Source of the DNA: Diospyros lotus
Lineage: Eukaryota; Streptophyta; Magnoliopsida; Ericales; Ebenaceae
Assembly (NCBI RefSeq): GCF_014633365.1
Contig: NC_068349.1
Location: 24,442,753-24,506,752 of the forward strand
DNA: 64,000 nt
Reading direction: 5' to 3'
Under the pieces are notes generated by a model. The model made no database searches. It saw only the letters and a list, made by a program, of their open reading frames with translations, and was not told the origin of the DNA. This document shows positions 33,261 through 45,164 of this stretch, piece after piece. The translations under genes were made by a program, and so were the position numbers. Position 1 is the first letter of the stretch, and each line of letters starts with the position of its first letter.

Positions 33261-34220
33261 CATCAGGGTAAGTTGTCTCGAACCATCCTATCGCTCGATG
33301 CGGGGTGTTACAAAAATACGTGTTAACAAAACCTATTTGGGCTTTCAATTCCCATGTACTATAATCCCTCCATCCATTATCACCTTGATCGAGTGAGATT
33401 CATGGATTGATCAAACTCACTAACTAGATGACTATGCCAAAATCAGTGTGGTGAGATTGAGACAACACATCAGAACTCTTTCAGACATTGGAACACTTTC
33501 CAATCAAGTGTACCCTGGCCAGGGGTTTCTACAATTAAGGCAACCACTGATCGCAAAAGATGTTCACCTCATGCCAGAAGATGGATCCCATTAGCAATCA
33601 CCTTCCTCCATATGCTACTACATAGGAACCGCACAGTGCATTTCCCACCCAATAATCGGATGGTTCTCAACAACGACAAATCCTTGGCACCGACACATGA
33701 GAGAACTATGTTGCCTTTGATCAAAGGATGAGTAACACAATTGGAGCTTGTGATAGATCATAGATCTTTTGAGCCATGTGATCTATCACGTGCGTCACAT
33801 TCAGTAAGTGTTCCACTAAGACCTACCCACATGTATATTAAATCCATCTCATGCATTATGGCATGTGACTCACCATCATTTATCATTAGCATCTTATACT
33901 AATCAAAGGTAGTATCTCATGTGCTAGTCCGTACTCGACTAATCATAGTCCTCTTTTGAGAAGTCTAAGGACTAAGAATAACCATTAAGACATTCTTATT
34001 ACAAAGGTCAATTGTCACATATTCTTAACACTTAAGAATAAGACATTCAATAGGAAATCTAAGGACTCATTCATATTAATGATTAGAGAGTTATGAATGA
34101 AGATATGACCTTAAATATGAAAACATATTTTATTACATATTGCAAGAATTACATCATTAGTCCCATAAATATAAATGCCAAATGCCATCTAAATCTAGCA
34201 TTAGGGCACCAACTCTAACA

Positions 34221-34679
34221 AATGCTTGATGAGTATCGACATTTCTTTATTCAGCTACCATTTTATTTCATGTTATTACTTGTTGAGCCTTGTGGCTCAC
34301 CTTGTATTCGTCACGATTCTAGGTCCTAGCGAGGGAGTTCCATGCATTGGGCCTTGCAATGTTGAGCAGTAGAGTGTGTGGGGAGCCTTTCAAAAACAAA
34401 AGATTTCTGGGAGTTGTTTGTGTCTTGAGGTTTTAGAATATTTTATATTTTCAGTTGAGGGATTTCCTTAATCAATAGTATCAGTTAGACTTATGTCTCT
34501 TGAGGACCAGTGATTATTGTTTCAGTTTATGTTGAACTCTCTCATAGTTCAGAATTTTGTTAAGTACGGTTTGAGAAGTTTATCAGTTATGATTTGATCA
34601 ATTTATAGATTTTTAGATTTATTGTAAGTATTTATTTTAGTCCTTTTTCTAGTAGCACCTCTTCCTCGGCTGATCTAGG
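34221..34679 (+). repeat. Family F LTR fragment between LTR1 and LTR2
   Basis: Diverged match to the 3' part of family F (compare 31160-31560): shared TTATTACTTG, TGAGC, GCTCACCTTGTA, TAGGTCCTAG and TAGCACCTCTTC words in the same order. No gene and no intact ends. It forms the spacer between two head-to-head LTRs. Confidence 0.7.
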
Positions 34680-35593
34680 TGTTAGTGTTGGTGCCCTAAT
34701 GCTAGATCTAGATGATAAATAGTGATGACAATTAGGAGCTAATGATATAAATCTTGCAAATATAAATAAATATGTTTTCATATTTTAAGGTCATATCTTC
34801 ATTCAAACAACTCGAATCATAATATATGAATGAGCCCTTAGATTTCATGTTGATGGTCTTATTCTTAAGTGTTAAGGATATGTGACAAAGACTATCGAAC
34901 TAAGAATTTCTTAAAGTATAGATTCCAAGTCCTTAGATTTCTCAGAAGCAGGCTATGAGTAATCAATTACGGACTGGCACATGGGTTACTACCTGTGATT
35001 AATATGAGATACTAATGATAAAGGATGGTGAGTTGGCGAGGGATTGTCGAACCACTCCAGAATTAGAGATCTATGTATCTCTTCTCTAGTTTGCAGCAAA
35101 GTGCACCCTAGGTCATCTCACAAGAAGCCTCACTTTCCTCTACGAACAAGAAGAACCAATATAACCAACAGTTTGTTTGGGGGGGGGGTTGTTTTGACAG
35201 AAAACTAATTATCAAAACAGAAAGACAATGATGTTTGGAATGCAACCGGCTGTGTATTTGTCCCCTATGTGAAATCTTCCTCGTCCACTCTATAAACCTT
35301 AGCTTGTTAGATGTTTTAATCTCTGGATATCAAACTTAAAGCATCCCCAACAACCGTCCAAGGATTAGAATGATTGGAATAACAAAATGAATATAGAAAC
35401 CTCTTATAAGCAAAATGCAACCATCCACTCTCTCTATTCAACCTATCCGGACCTATGCAAGAACAACCGTTCAAGCACATAATATTCATTTCCGAGATGT
35501 TATACCAATCGGCTATAACATTCTGTTCTCTTAAGCATTTAACAGAAAATGAAACCATGCAAATTCACACAAACCTGCCATGAACTCCATGCA

Positions 35594-37749
35594 TGTTGAG
35601 TGTAGATTTTGATGATTGATGATTGGCATGTGTGAATGTGAATTTATATTTTATGTTCTAACAAAGCATGAAGCCTTCATAAGGCTTACAAAGCTATTCT
35701 TTAGTGATTTCATGACACAGGTTATATATGGAAACTTCTTATACCTATATAGAGATTTCATTATATATGGAAACAAGTTTTTAGAGAGCTTTCTAGAAAT
35801 TTGAGTATTTGAGCTATATATGGAAAGTTCTTCTTGGAATGGAAAGTCTAGAAGATATATATATGGAATCCTTGTTTATATATGGAAAGTTTTTCTTGGA
35901 ATGGAAAGTCTAGAAGATATATGTATATGGAATCCTTGTTTATATATGGGAAGTTCAAAAGATCTATATGGAAGTTTTTGAGGAGATTGGAGTAGTCCTC
36001 TATATGGAGTTGCCATATATGTAACTTGGCAACATGGCATTGTTAATGTGGCATTTTGATGACATGGCAGCCACATGGAGCACACTCATCAAGGTTACAT
36101 CTTCTCGTTGGTCTAAATATGGTGAGAGAATCATGGAGTAAATTTAAAGGTTCTTAGAAGCTTCTTTTCTTAGTTAAATATGGAAGAATTTTTGAATTGC
36201 ATTCAAATGGAGAAGCTAAAGATTCAGCATTATTGTTCATCATTAATAGAGGAAATTAAGGTTTGAAAGTTAAACCTTGATTGATATTACTTTCCTTTAT
36301 TGTTGATTCTATCTCATTAAAAGGATCCTCTACTCAAATCATGGAATCAATTATCCTACTCATTATGACTAATTGATATCTTCATTATGGGAGAATATTC
36401 TAAGGATATCTTGCATATATTCAGCTACACAAATTGATTCTCTTCTTGTTGTCAACATTTTTAGTATGGAAACTTGATCAATTAAGGGCTTTTGAAGTTA
36501 TGATTGATATCTTCATTGTTGGACAAATTTGCTTCATTATTTGAGAATATTTGGATGGATTTTCCACCATTTGGAGGTTTAAATTCAAATTTCAAATTAG
36601 CTATACTTGTTATGGAAGCTAAGGGGCCAATTGCACAATCAAAGGTGATTGAAGATTCAACTAGAAGTCAGAATTGATTAGTTCTTATTTATGGTCGATT
36701 TTGCAAGAATTATGAAGGATTTTGTTGATATTTTAATCCTTAAAGTCAACCATGCATTATTGGAATTGATTTGCTCATTCAAGGCTGATTGGAGATCAAC
36801 AAAAGTCAAAGATCTTGATGATCAATCAAGTTAGCTGATTATAGAAGGAAAATCAAGAATTCAAATGAAGGGCTGAGATTGGCTTGAAGACTTGACACAT
36901 GGAGGGCTGAGATTGATCAAGGAAAGCCTTCTCTAGCACTATATAAAAGGGTCTCTTGAAGGCTTTGGAATAACTTTTGGAAGCCCTATCATTCTCTACA
37001 TCATTAGCCAAGATTCTCATTCTCTCCAAGTCTTTCTTTTCCTCTATCTTCTTGAGAGAAAACTAAGAGAGTTCTCTACACTTCATTGTATTATTTTTGA
37101 GAGAACCCTGTTTTTCAATCTCTACTATCTTGTAAAGAGCGTACAAAATCCAAACTAGTGAGTGTGAGACTCCAGAAATAGTTTGGTGGTGGTGAAGCCA
37201 AGTGAAGGCTTTGATGGTTGTAAGAAAAGTTTCATATAGTGGATTTGATTGAAAATCCTAAGGAAGGGAATCCTTAGGTAGTGGATGTAAGCCATAAGGG
37301 CCGAACCACTATAAATCGCTGTGTCCTTCTTCTCTTCACTCTTTACTTATTCTTGCTTGATTATACTTATTTGTTTTTGTTTTTGTGTGGCCAAATCCTA
37401 AGGCCTACATTCTTGTTGGCTATTATATTTTGATTTGCTTTAATTGATCATTCTTTGTACTCATTCAATATTCCATTTGGTTTATTTAAAGTCTTGTTAT
37501 TGTGTGCATTCAAATCACATGTTTTTCACCAAGTTGTAATTTGAAGAGTATATTGGATCTAAGCACATACTAGCACAGCTGGCGGATATCATATTATCCA
37601 TCTAGTATTTAAGTGCTCCCGTACTCTCAACTACAATTTTGGTTTATATTAAATTTGTTTTCTCATATATATACGTGCATAAGTTTTGCATTAAAGTTTT
37701 TAAAAGGTGTCAATTCACCCCCCCCTCTTGACTAAGTTAGAACTCAACA
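35594..37749 (+). repeat. 5' LTR of the Sirevirus
   Basis: TGTTGAGTGTAGATTTTG to GAACTCAACA. TATA box TATATAAAAG at 36940-36949. A 62-bp tandem duplication starting near 35822 and 35884 (GGAAAGTT[C/T]TTCTTGGAATGG) is shared with the 3' LTR but missing from the solo LTR at 56521. Confidence 0.93.
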
Positions 37750-37751
37750 AG

Positions 37752-37763
37752 TGGTATCAGAGC
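37752..37763 (+). promoter_or_regulatory. Primer-binding site of the Sirevirus (tRNA-iMet)
   Basis: TGGTATCAGAGC, two bases after the LTR end, complementary to the 3' region of initiator tRNA-Met. Confidence 0.95.
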
Positions 37764-37804
37764 AAGGTTCCTAAGAGAGTGATTAATCATCACTAGGTGT
37801 ATCC

Positions 37805-39622
37805 ATGGCATCGAGTTCACGTTTTTATGAAAATGAGGGTCGTTCTTTATCTAGGGCACCATTCTTTGATGGCACCGATTATGCATATTGGAAAACAATG
37901 ATGGAAGATTTTTTAACTGCATATAGTCTTGATTTGTGGGAAATAGTTAGAGATGGTCCATATGTCCCTAAGGAAAAGGTAAAGAGAGGAGAAGTAGAAG
38001 AGATAGTAGAAAAGAGTAGAGATAAGTACACGGATGAAGATAAGAGATTAATCGCTTTAAATGCTAAGGCTAAGAGTGCATTTCATTGTGCTTTAAGTAG
38101 ATCCGAATTTAATTATGTACAGTGTTGTAAATCTGCTTATGAAATTTGGAAGAAGTTAGAGTTAAAATATGAAGGTACTAGTCAAGTTAGAGAAACAAAA
38201 ATAAACATGTACATACATGATTTTGAATTGTTTTCTATGAAACCTAATGAATCTATCTCTGAAATGTATACTCGCTTGACTGATATTCTTAACTCTCTTG
38301 AGTCTCTTGGTAAATCATTTTCAGATTTTGAAAAGGTACAAAAGGTTCTAAGATCTTTACCGGAGGCATGGGATCCAAAGGTGACAGCCATTCAAGAGGC
38401 CAAGGATACTAAGAAGTTGTCACTAGATGAACTAATGGGTTCACTAATGACACATGAGCTTACTCTCAAAAACAGGTATAAAAACAAAGAAGATTCTTTA
38501 AAATCTAAATCAATTGCTTTACCTGTTGCACAGGAATCCAATGGAGAGGAGGATTCAGAAGAGGAGATTGCCATGTTGGCTAGGAGGCTTCGAAACTTTA
38601 TGAAAAAGAATAAAAGGAGTTTCAGCAAGACTAAACCCGTAGAAGCCTCAAATGAAAAGAAAGTGGAGGTTACTTGCTACAAGTGTGGCAAGATTGGACA
38701 CTACAAGTCCGAATGTCCCAAATCAAAGAAGGGTAGATCCAAAGGAAGGAGAAAGGAAGAGAAGAAAGATAGAAAAGCATTCAAAGCAACTTGGGATGTT
38801 TCTAGTGAATCTGAATCATCTTCAAGCGATGAAGAAGAAGAAAAGGCCAACTTTTGTTTGATGGCCAAAGGAGAAAATAACTCATCTTCCACAGATGAGG
38901 AGGTAAACACTTCTGAAATGGATGCATTGCTAGAAGAGTTTGATTTTCTGTTTAAAAAACATAAAACGACTATTAGAGAAATCAAGGAGCTTAAAAGAGA
39001 AAATGGTAGATTAGAAAAGAAAGAGGAAGAGTACATGGAAGAAATAGATGAGTTAAACTCTAAAATTAGGAAAATGGAAGAAAATAAACCAAATGAAGTG
39101 TGTGCATTAAAAGATACTATAAATGAATTGCATGACACTATTGATAGTCTTAGGGAGCATGAATGCATTGTATGTGATCATTCTGAGTTACTAAATGAAA
39201 TAACATGTTTAAAAGAAAAGAATGAGCACTTGGAAAAATCATTTTTAAAATTCTCTTTGAGTTCCAGTAAATTGGATTCTTTGCTTGCATCTCAAAAACC
39301 ATATTTTGAAAAAGCTGGTCTTGGTTTTGACCCTAGTAAACTAAAAGAGAAAATCCAAAAAACTGGTTCTTCCACTCATCTTACTCATTCTAGGTGTGTG
39401 CATCATGCTAGAATCATTAAAGGAGCAAAATATCTCCCTAGAGCTAAATATGCAAAACTAGCTAGAACTAGAAATAATAAAGTTGTTAAAACTAGGAGTT
39501 TTTGGATTCCTAAGGGTTTAAATGATCAAAAAGCTAAGGAACATATATTTGATACATATGGCTATGATTTCATGTTCTCTAACCCCCAAGGACCCAAAGT
39601 TTGGGTACCTAAGGTTCCTTGA
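37805..39622 (+). CDS. gag: Sirevirus gag, intact 605 codons
   Basis: Gag would assemble virus-like particles and bind element RNA. The ATG at 37805 follows the primer site by about 40 bases. Residues about 15-215 form the Copia gag (UBN2-type) region, with FFDGTDYAYWKTMMEDFL near the start and SLDELMGSLMTHEL near 215. A CX2CX4HX4C knuckle (CYKCGKIGHYKSEC) lies at about 291-304. Lys-rich and Ser/Glu-rich stretches follow. A coiled coil is likely at about 390-440 (REIKELKRENGRLEKKEEE). The C-terminal part ends NPQGPKVWVPKVP. It stops with TGA at 39620-39622, and TAA and TAG follow in the same frame before the protease. Confidence 0.92.
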   Translation: MASSSRFYENEGRSLSRAPFFDGTDYAYWKTMMEDFLTAYSLDLWEIVRDGPYVPKEKVKRGEVEEIVEKSRDKYTDEDKRLIALNAKAKSAFHCALSRSEFNYVQCCKSAYEIWKKLELKYEGTSQVRETKINMYIHDFELFSMKPNESISEMYTRLTDILNSLESLGKSFSDFEKVQKVLRSLPEAWDPKVTAIQEAKDTKKLSLDELMGSLMTHELTLKNRYKNKEDSLKSKSIALPVAQESNGEEDSEEEIAMLARRLRNFMKKNKRSFSKTKPVEASNEKKVEVTCYKCGKIGHYKSECPKSKKGRSKGRRKEEKKDRKAFKATWDVSSESESSSSDEEEEKANFCLMAKGENNSSSTDEEVNTSEMDALLEEFDFLFKKHKTTIREIKELKRENGRLEKKEEEYMEEIDELNSKIRKMEENKPNEVCALKDTINELHDTIDSLREHECIVCDHSELLNEITCLKEKNEHLEKSFLKFSLSSSKLDSLLASQKPYFEKAGLGFDPSKLKEKIQKTGSSTHLTHSRCVHHARIIKGAKYLPRAKYAKLARTRNNKVVKTRSFWIPKGLNDQKAKEHIFDTYGYDFMFSNPQGPKVWVPKVP

Positions 39623-39634
39623 TTTGCTTAATAG

Positions 39635-42600
39635 GTGTGCTTGAAGGCCAAAGGTACTTCAAGCCAATGGTTCTTGGACAGCGGATGTTCAAGGCACATG
39701 ACTGGAAATGCCACCTTATTTTCGTCTCTTAAAGCTAAAAAGCATGGAGGTAATGTTACTTTTGGCGATGGCTCAAAAGGGAAAATTGTAGGCATTGGAA
39801 ATGTGGGTAATCCTTCTAAACTCATGTTTGAAGATGTCTTATTTGTGAGTGGCTTATCCTACAACTTGCTTAGCATAAGTCAATTAATTGACAAAGGCTA
39901 CATGGTTGCATTTGAAGGTATTGAGTGCTTGATTAAAGATTCTTTAAATAAGATTGTTTTAAAAGGCATTAGAGAAGGAAACATTTATGTGCTAAATCTG
40001 AATTCTTTATGTGTTAATGATGCTACTTATCTTATGGTGAATGATAACTCTATGGATCTATGGCATAGAAGATTAGGTCATATTAGCACATCTACTCTTT
40101 CTAAACTAATAAAGAAAAATCTGATTAGAGGAGTGCCTAAATTGAATTTGAATGACCTACATATGTGTGATGCATGCATTAGAGGAAAACAAGTTAGAGA
40201 GTCATTTAAATCAAAACAAGATGTTACCACAACTAGGCCATTAGAATTACTTCATTTAGATTTGTTTGGTCCTAGTAGGGTTAAAAGTTTAGGTAGTAAA
40301 TCATATGCATTTGTGATTGTGGATGACTTTTCTCGTTTTACTTGGTGCTTGTTTATTTCTCATAAAAGTGAGGCATTGCATGTTTTTGATAGTCTAATTA
40401 GAAAACTACAAAATCAACAAAATGCATGTGTAATTAAGATTAGGAGTGATCATGGTGGTGAGTTTGATAACTTTGGTTTTGGTGAGTTATGTGATAAATA
40501 TGGTATTTCTCATAATTTTTCTGCACCTAGGTCTCCACAACAAAATGGAGTAGTTGAAAGAAAAAATAGGTCATTACAAGAAATTGGTAGAACTATATTA
40601 ATTGAAAGTGGTTTACCTAAGTCATTTTGGGCTGAAGCAATTAATCATGCAAGTTATGTGTTAAATAGGTTGTCTATTAGAAAAGGGCTAAATAAGACAC
40701 CATATGAACTTTGGCATGGTAAGACACCTAAAGTAGATTATCTTAGACCATTTGGGTGTAAATGTTACATTTTGAACACTAAATATAATTTGGATAAGTT
40801 TGATGCTAAATCTGATGTAGGTTCTTTGGTTGGTTTTTCTTCTACTAGTAGAGCATATAGAGTTTATAACTCTAGGACAAAAACAATAGAAGAGTCCATT
40901 CATGTAAAATTTGATGAATCACTAGCTAAGAGTTCTAATATTGAAGAAGATGAAGATGTAGTTTTTGAACCACAAATAGAGTCTAGTTTAAAGGAATCTA
41001 CACCTAATAACATGGATTCATATATAGAAGCAGATAAATTGGAAAATGAGACTCACTTAGAATCGCAAGAAAATAATGAATTGATAGGTCCTTTGCATGA
41101 TCAAAATTGGTATCAAATTAAAAATAAGCACCGACATCCAAAAGAATTAATAATAGGTGACATTTCTCATGGAGTTAGAACTAGATCATCTCATGGTGTG
41201 CATCCTTTTAGTTCTCTTGCTTTGATTTGTGAAATTGAGCCTAAGTGTATTAATGATGCTCTAAAAGCACCCGATTGGGTAATAGCAATGCAAGAAGAGT
41301 TAAATGAGTTTGAAAGAAACAAAGTGTGGAGTTTAGTTCCTAAACCTGAAAATCATTCTATTATTGGTACAAAATGGGTTTTCAAAAAACAAAATGGATG
41401 AAAATGGAAAAGTGGTTAGGAATAAGGCTAGATTAGTGGCACAAGGATATAGTCAAGAAGAAGGAGTAGATTATGATGAGTCGTTTGCACCGGTAGCTAG
41501 AATAGAAGCTATTAGGTTGTTAATGGCATTTGCATGCTTTAAAGGTTTTAAATTGTTTCAAATGGATGTTAAGAGTGCATTTTTAAATGGCTTTATTCAA
41601 GAAGATGTTTATGTGAAGCAACCCCCTAGTTTTGAAAATCAAAAGTTCCCTAATCATGTTTACAAGCTTTTTAAATCTCTTTATGGCTTAAAACAAGCTC
41701 CTAGAGCGTGGTATGATCGTTTATCAAAGTTCTTGCTTCAAAATGATTTTAATCGTGGGAAAATTGATAGTACTTTGTTTGTGAAGCATAAAAATAATGA
41801 TTTGCTTATTGTACAAGTGTATGTGGATGATATTATTTTTGGATCAACTAATGATTCTTTGTGTAAAGATTTTGCTGATTGTATGAGTGGTGAATTCCAA
41901 ATGAGCATGATGGGTGAACTAACGTTCTTTTTAGGTTTGCAAATAAAACAAAGTGAGAATGGCATTCACATTAGTCAAGCTAAATATACTAAAGATTTGC
42001 TATTTAGATTTGGCATGGATTTAGCTAAACCTTGTATTACCCCCATGGCTGCAAATACAAAGCTTGATAGTGACATAAATGGTAATGAAGTAGACCAAAA
42101 GCTATATAGATCTATGATTGGCTCACTGTTATATCTTACTGCATCTAGACCCGATATTATGCATGCTGTGTGTTTGTGTGCTAGATTTCAATCTAATCCT
42201 AGACAATCACACTTAATCGCGGTAAAACGGATTTTTAGATACTTAAAAGATACCTCTACTCTTGGTCTTTGGTATGATAAGAGTTCTTTATTTGATTTGT
42301 ATGCTTATAGTGACTCGGATTATGCTGGTTGTAGATTGGATAGAAAAAGTACTACGGGCACTTGTCAATTTCTAGGAAATAAGCTCATTTCATGGTTTTC
42401 TAAGAAACAATCAAGTGTAGCACTCTCCACTACTGAAGCTGAGTATATGGCCATAAGTGGTTGCACTTCACAATTGCTCTGGATTAAACAACAATTAGAG
42501 GATTTTGGTTTAGAGTTCAAGAATATTTCCATTTATTGTGATAACACAAGTGCTATCCACTTATCTAAGAATCCGGTGTATCATAGCAAAGCTAAACACA

Positions 42601-42764
42601 TAGAAGTTAGACATCATTTTATTAGAGAGCATGTGTTACAAGGTGATATTGTGATTAAATATGTGGATACCAAGAATCAACTTGCTGATATTTTTACCAA
42701 GCCTCTTTCAAATGAAAATTTTCTTTTTCTTCGAAACTCACTTGGTATGATTCCTATTCCCTAA
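39635..42764 (+). pseudogene. pol: Sirevirus pol (protease, integrase, RT, RNase H) with one frameshift
   Basis: The pol polyprotein copies RNA to DNA and integrates it. The first segment (39635-41401) continues the gag frame after three stops and has no ATG at its start. It carries the protease (WFLDSGCSRHMTG), the HHCC integrase zinc region (LWHRRLGHIS ... CDACIRGK) and the DDE core (LHLDLFGP, IRSDHGGEFDN, QNGVVERKNR). The second segment (41364-42764) is in another frame and carries RT (LFQMDVKSAFLNG; YVDD at 41820-41831), RNase H (YSDSDYAG, STTEAEYMA, YCDNTSA) and the end LADIFTKPL. The switch falls at an A-rich stretch near 41385-41400 and looks like a one-base indel, though an assembly error is possible. 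All catalytic motifs are present. Confidence 0.9.
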
Positions 42765-42805
42765 TTGTATTTTTTTCTTTCTCATGTATTTTTTTGATAG
42801 ATTAC

Positions 42806-43005
42806 AAAAAAGGGGGAGAGAAAATATGTAGCTAAATGGTGTTTTAAAAGGATAAGAGGGAGACTAAATTAAGGGGGAGAGAGCAAGTTAAGGGGGAGCC
42901 TAAATTAAGGGGGAGCAAGAGCAAGATTAAGGGGAAATCATATTTTTGTTAAATCATTTAAGTATAGCTTCTTTCACGTTTTTGCAATCATCAAAAAGGG
43001 GGAGA
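42806..43005 (+). promoter_or_regulatory. Multiple polypurine tracts before the 3' LTR
   Basis: AAGGGGGAG-type tracts at about 42806-42820, 42871-42880, 42890-42898, 42907-42915 and a weaker one at 42929-42936 precede the terminal tract AAAAAGGGGGAGA (42993-43005). The terminal tract should prime plus-strand synthesis. Repeated tracts of this kind are a recognised trait of Sireviruses. Confidence 0.85.
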
Positions 43006-43006
43006 T

Positions 43007-45164
43007 TGTTGAGTGTAGATTTTGATGATTGATGATTGGCATGTGTGAATGTGAATTTATATTTTATGTTCTAACAAAGCATGAAGCCTTCATAAGGCTT
43101 ACAAAGCTATTCTTTAGTGATTTCATGACACAGGTTATATATGGAAACTTCTTATACCTATATAGAGATTTCATTATATATGGAAACAAGTTTTTAGAGA
43201 GCTTTCTAGAAATTTGAGTATTTGAGCTATATATGGAAAGTTCTTCTTGGAATGGAAAGTCTAGAAGATATATATATGGAATCCTTGTTTATATATGGAA
43301 AGTTTTTCTTGGAATGGAAAGTCTAGAAGATATATGTATATGGAATCCTTGTTTATATATGGGAAGTTCAAAAGATCTATATGGAAGTTTTTGAGGAGAT
43401 TGGAGTAGTCCTCTATATGGAGTTGCCATATATGTAACTTGGCAACATGGCATTGTTAATGTGGCATTTTGATGACATGGCAGCCACATGGAGCACACTC
43501 ATCAAGGTTACATCTTCTCGTTGGTCTAAATATGGTAAGAGAATCATGGAGTAAATTTAAAGGTTCTTAGAAGCTTCTTTTCTTAGTTAAATATGGAAGA
43601 ATTTTTGAATTGCATTCAAATGGAGAAGCTAAAGATTCAGCATTATTGTTCATCATTAATAGAGGAAATTAAGGTTTGAAAGTTAAACCTTGATTGATAT
43701 TACTTTCCTTTATTGTTGATTCTATCTCATTAAAAGGATCCTCTACTCAAATCATGGAATCAATTATCCTACTCATTATGACTAATTGATATCTTCATTA
43801 TGGGAGAATATTCTAAGGATATCTTGCATATATTCAGCTACACAAATTGATTCTCTTCTTGTTGTCAACATTTTTAGTATGGAAACTTGATCAATTAAGG
43901 GCTTTTGAAGTTATGATTGATATCTTCATTGTTGGACAAATTTGCTTCATTATTTGAGAATATTTGGATGGATTTTCCACCATTTGGAGGTTTAAATTCA
44001 AATTTCAAATTAGCTATACTTGTTATGGAAGCTAAGGGGCCAATTGCACAATCAAAGGTGATTGAAGATTCAACTAGAAGTCAGAATTGATTAGTTCTTA
44101 TTTATGGTCGATTTTGCAAGAATTATGAAGGATTTTGTTGATATTTTAATCCTTAAAGTCAACCATGCATTATTGGAATTGATTTGCTCATTCAAGGCTG
44201 ATTGGAGATCAACAAAAGTCAAAGATCTTGATGATCAATCAAGTTAGCTGATTATAGAAGGAAAATCAAGAATTCAAATGAAGGGCTGAGATTGGCTTGA
44301 AGACTTGACACATGGAGGGCTGAGATTGATCAAGGAAAGCCTTCTCTAGCACTATATAAAAGGGTCTCTTGAAGGCTTTGGAATAACTTTTGGAAGCCCT
44401 ATCATTCTCTACATCATTAGCCAAGATTCTCATTCTCTCCAAGTCTTTCTTTTCCTCTATCTTCTTGAGAGAAAACTAAGAGAGTTCTCTACACTTCATT
44501 GTATTATTTTTGAGAGAACCCTGTTTTTCAATCTCTACTATCTTGTAAAGAGCGTACAAAATCCAAACTAGTGAGTGTGAGACTCCAGAAATAGTTTGGT
44601 GGTGGTGAAGCCAAGTGAAGGCTTTGATGGTTGTAAGAAAAGTTTCATATAGTGGATTTGATTGAAAATCCTAAGGAAGGGAATCCTTAGGTAGTGGATG
44701 TAAGCCATAAGGGCCGAACCACTATAAATCGCTGTGTCCTTCTTCTCTTCACTCTTTACTTATTCTTGCTTGATTATACTTATTTGTTTTTGTTTTTGTG
44801 TGGCCAAATCCTAAGGCCTACATTCTTGTTGGCTATTATATTTTGATTTGCTTTAATTGATCATTCTTTGTACTCATTCAATATTCCATTTGGTTTATTT
44901 AAAGTCTTGTTATTGTGTGCATTCAAATCACATGTTTTTCACCAAGTTGTAATTTGAAGAGTATATTGGATCTAAGCACATACTAGCACAGCTGGCGGAT
45001 ATCATATTATCCATCTAGTATTTAAGTGCTCCCGTACTCTCAACTACAATTTTGGTTTATATTAAATTTGTTTTCTCATATATATACGTGCATAAGTTTT
45101 GCATTAAAGTTTTTAAAAGGTGTCAATTCACCCCCCCCCCTCTTGACTAAGTTAGAACTCAACA
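43007..45164 (+). repeat. 3' LTR of the Sirevirus
   Basis: Matches the 5' LTR almost base for base, with the same TATA box near 44353 and the same 62-bp duplication. Its C-run before TCTTGACTAAG is longer (about ten against seven). Confidence 0.93.

Larger units (their letters stand above)
32380..33329. mobile_element. Cassandra-like TRIM composite with inverted arms
   Basis: The 950-bp insertion into LTR1 is flanked by the 8-bp repeat AACCTATT (32372-32379 and 33330-33337). It holds two 227-bp LTRs in opposite orientation, 32392-32618 (minus) and 33086-33312 (plus), each of the form TGTAATxCC ... GTTACA and each with a 5S rRNA-like block. In plus orientation a truncated LTR end (about 32750-32827), a primer-site-like word (32840-32860), a purine-rich stretch and the right-hand LTR look like a small Cassandra element. 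The left arm is an inverted partial copy. An 8-bp duplication is longer than the 5 bp usual for LTR integration, so the arrangement probably arose by rearrangement. Confidence 0.75.
27542..34220 (-). repeat. Copia-like LTR1, split by family F and Cassandra insertions
   Basis: Three pieces, 27542-28021, 31572-32379 and 33338-34220, join across two insertions with target duplications. On the minus strand the LTR starts TGTTAGAGTTGGTGCCC at 34220. Much of it matches the plus-strand LTR2 that starts at 34680, including a set of repeated AGAGTTAA/CAGTTGA words (31975-32140). A TATA-like TTGATATATAAGC lies at about 31660-31672. The left end abuts Athila-C at 27541. No protein-coding region is attached, and the Copia assignment rests only on the style of the ends. 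Confidence 0.65.
35594..45164 (+). mobile_element. Sirevirus-type Ty1/Copia element, nearly intact
   Basis: Complete from 5' LTR (35594-37749) to 3' LTR (43007-45164) with ATGCA on both sides (35589-35593, 45165-45169). The LTRs are 2156 and 2158 bp and almost identical by eye; one substitution near 36122/43535 and a C-run length difference were noted. The primer site is tRNA-iMet type. A zinc-knuckle gag with a coiled-coil tail, the order protease-integrase-RT-RNase H, and repeated polypurine tracts before the 3' LTR place it with Sireviruses. It is the youngest large insertion here. One frameshift and three gag-pol stops are its only visible defects. Confidence 0.93.

Noticed and set aside
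32380..33329. Foldback DNA transposon (Mutator-like) with long terminal inverted repeats
   Set aside because: The inverted arms and 8-bp duplication would fit, but each arm is a recognisable 227-bp LTR with 5S sequence and there is a primer-site-like word. It is not fully excluded.
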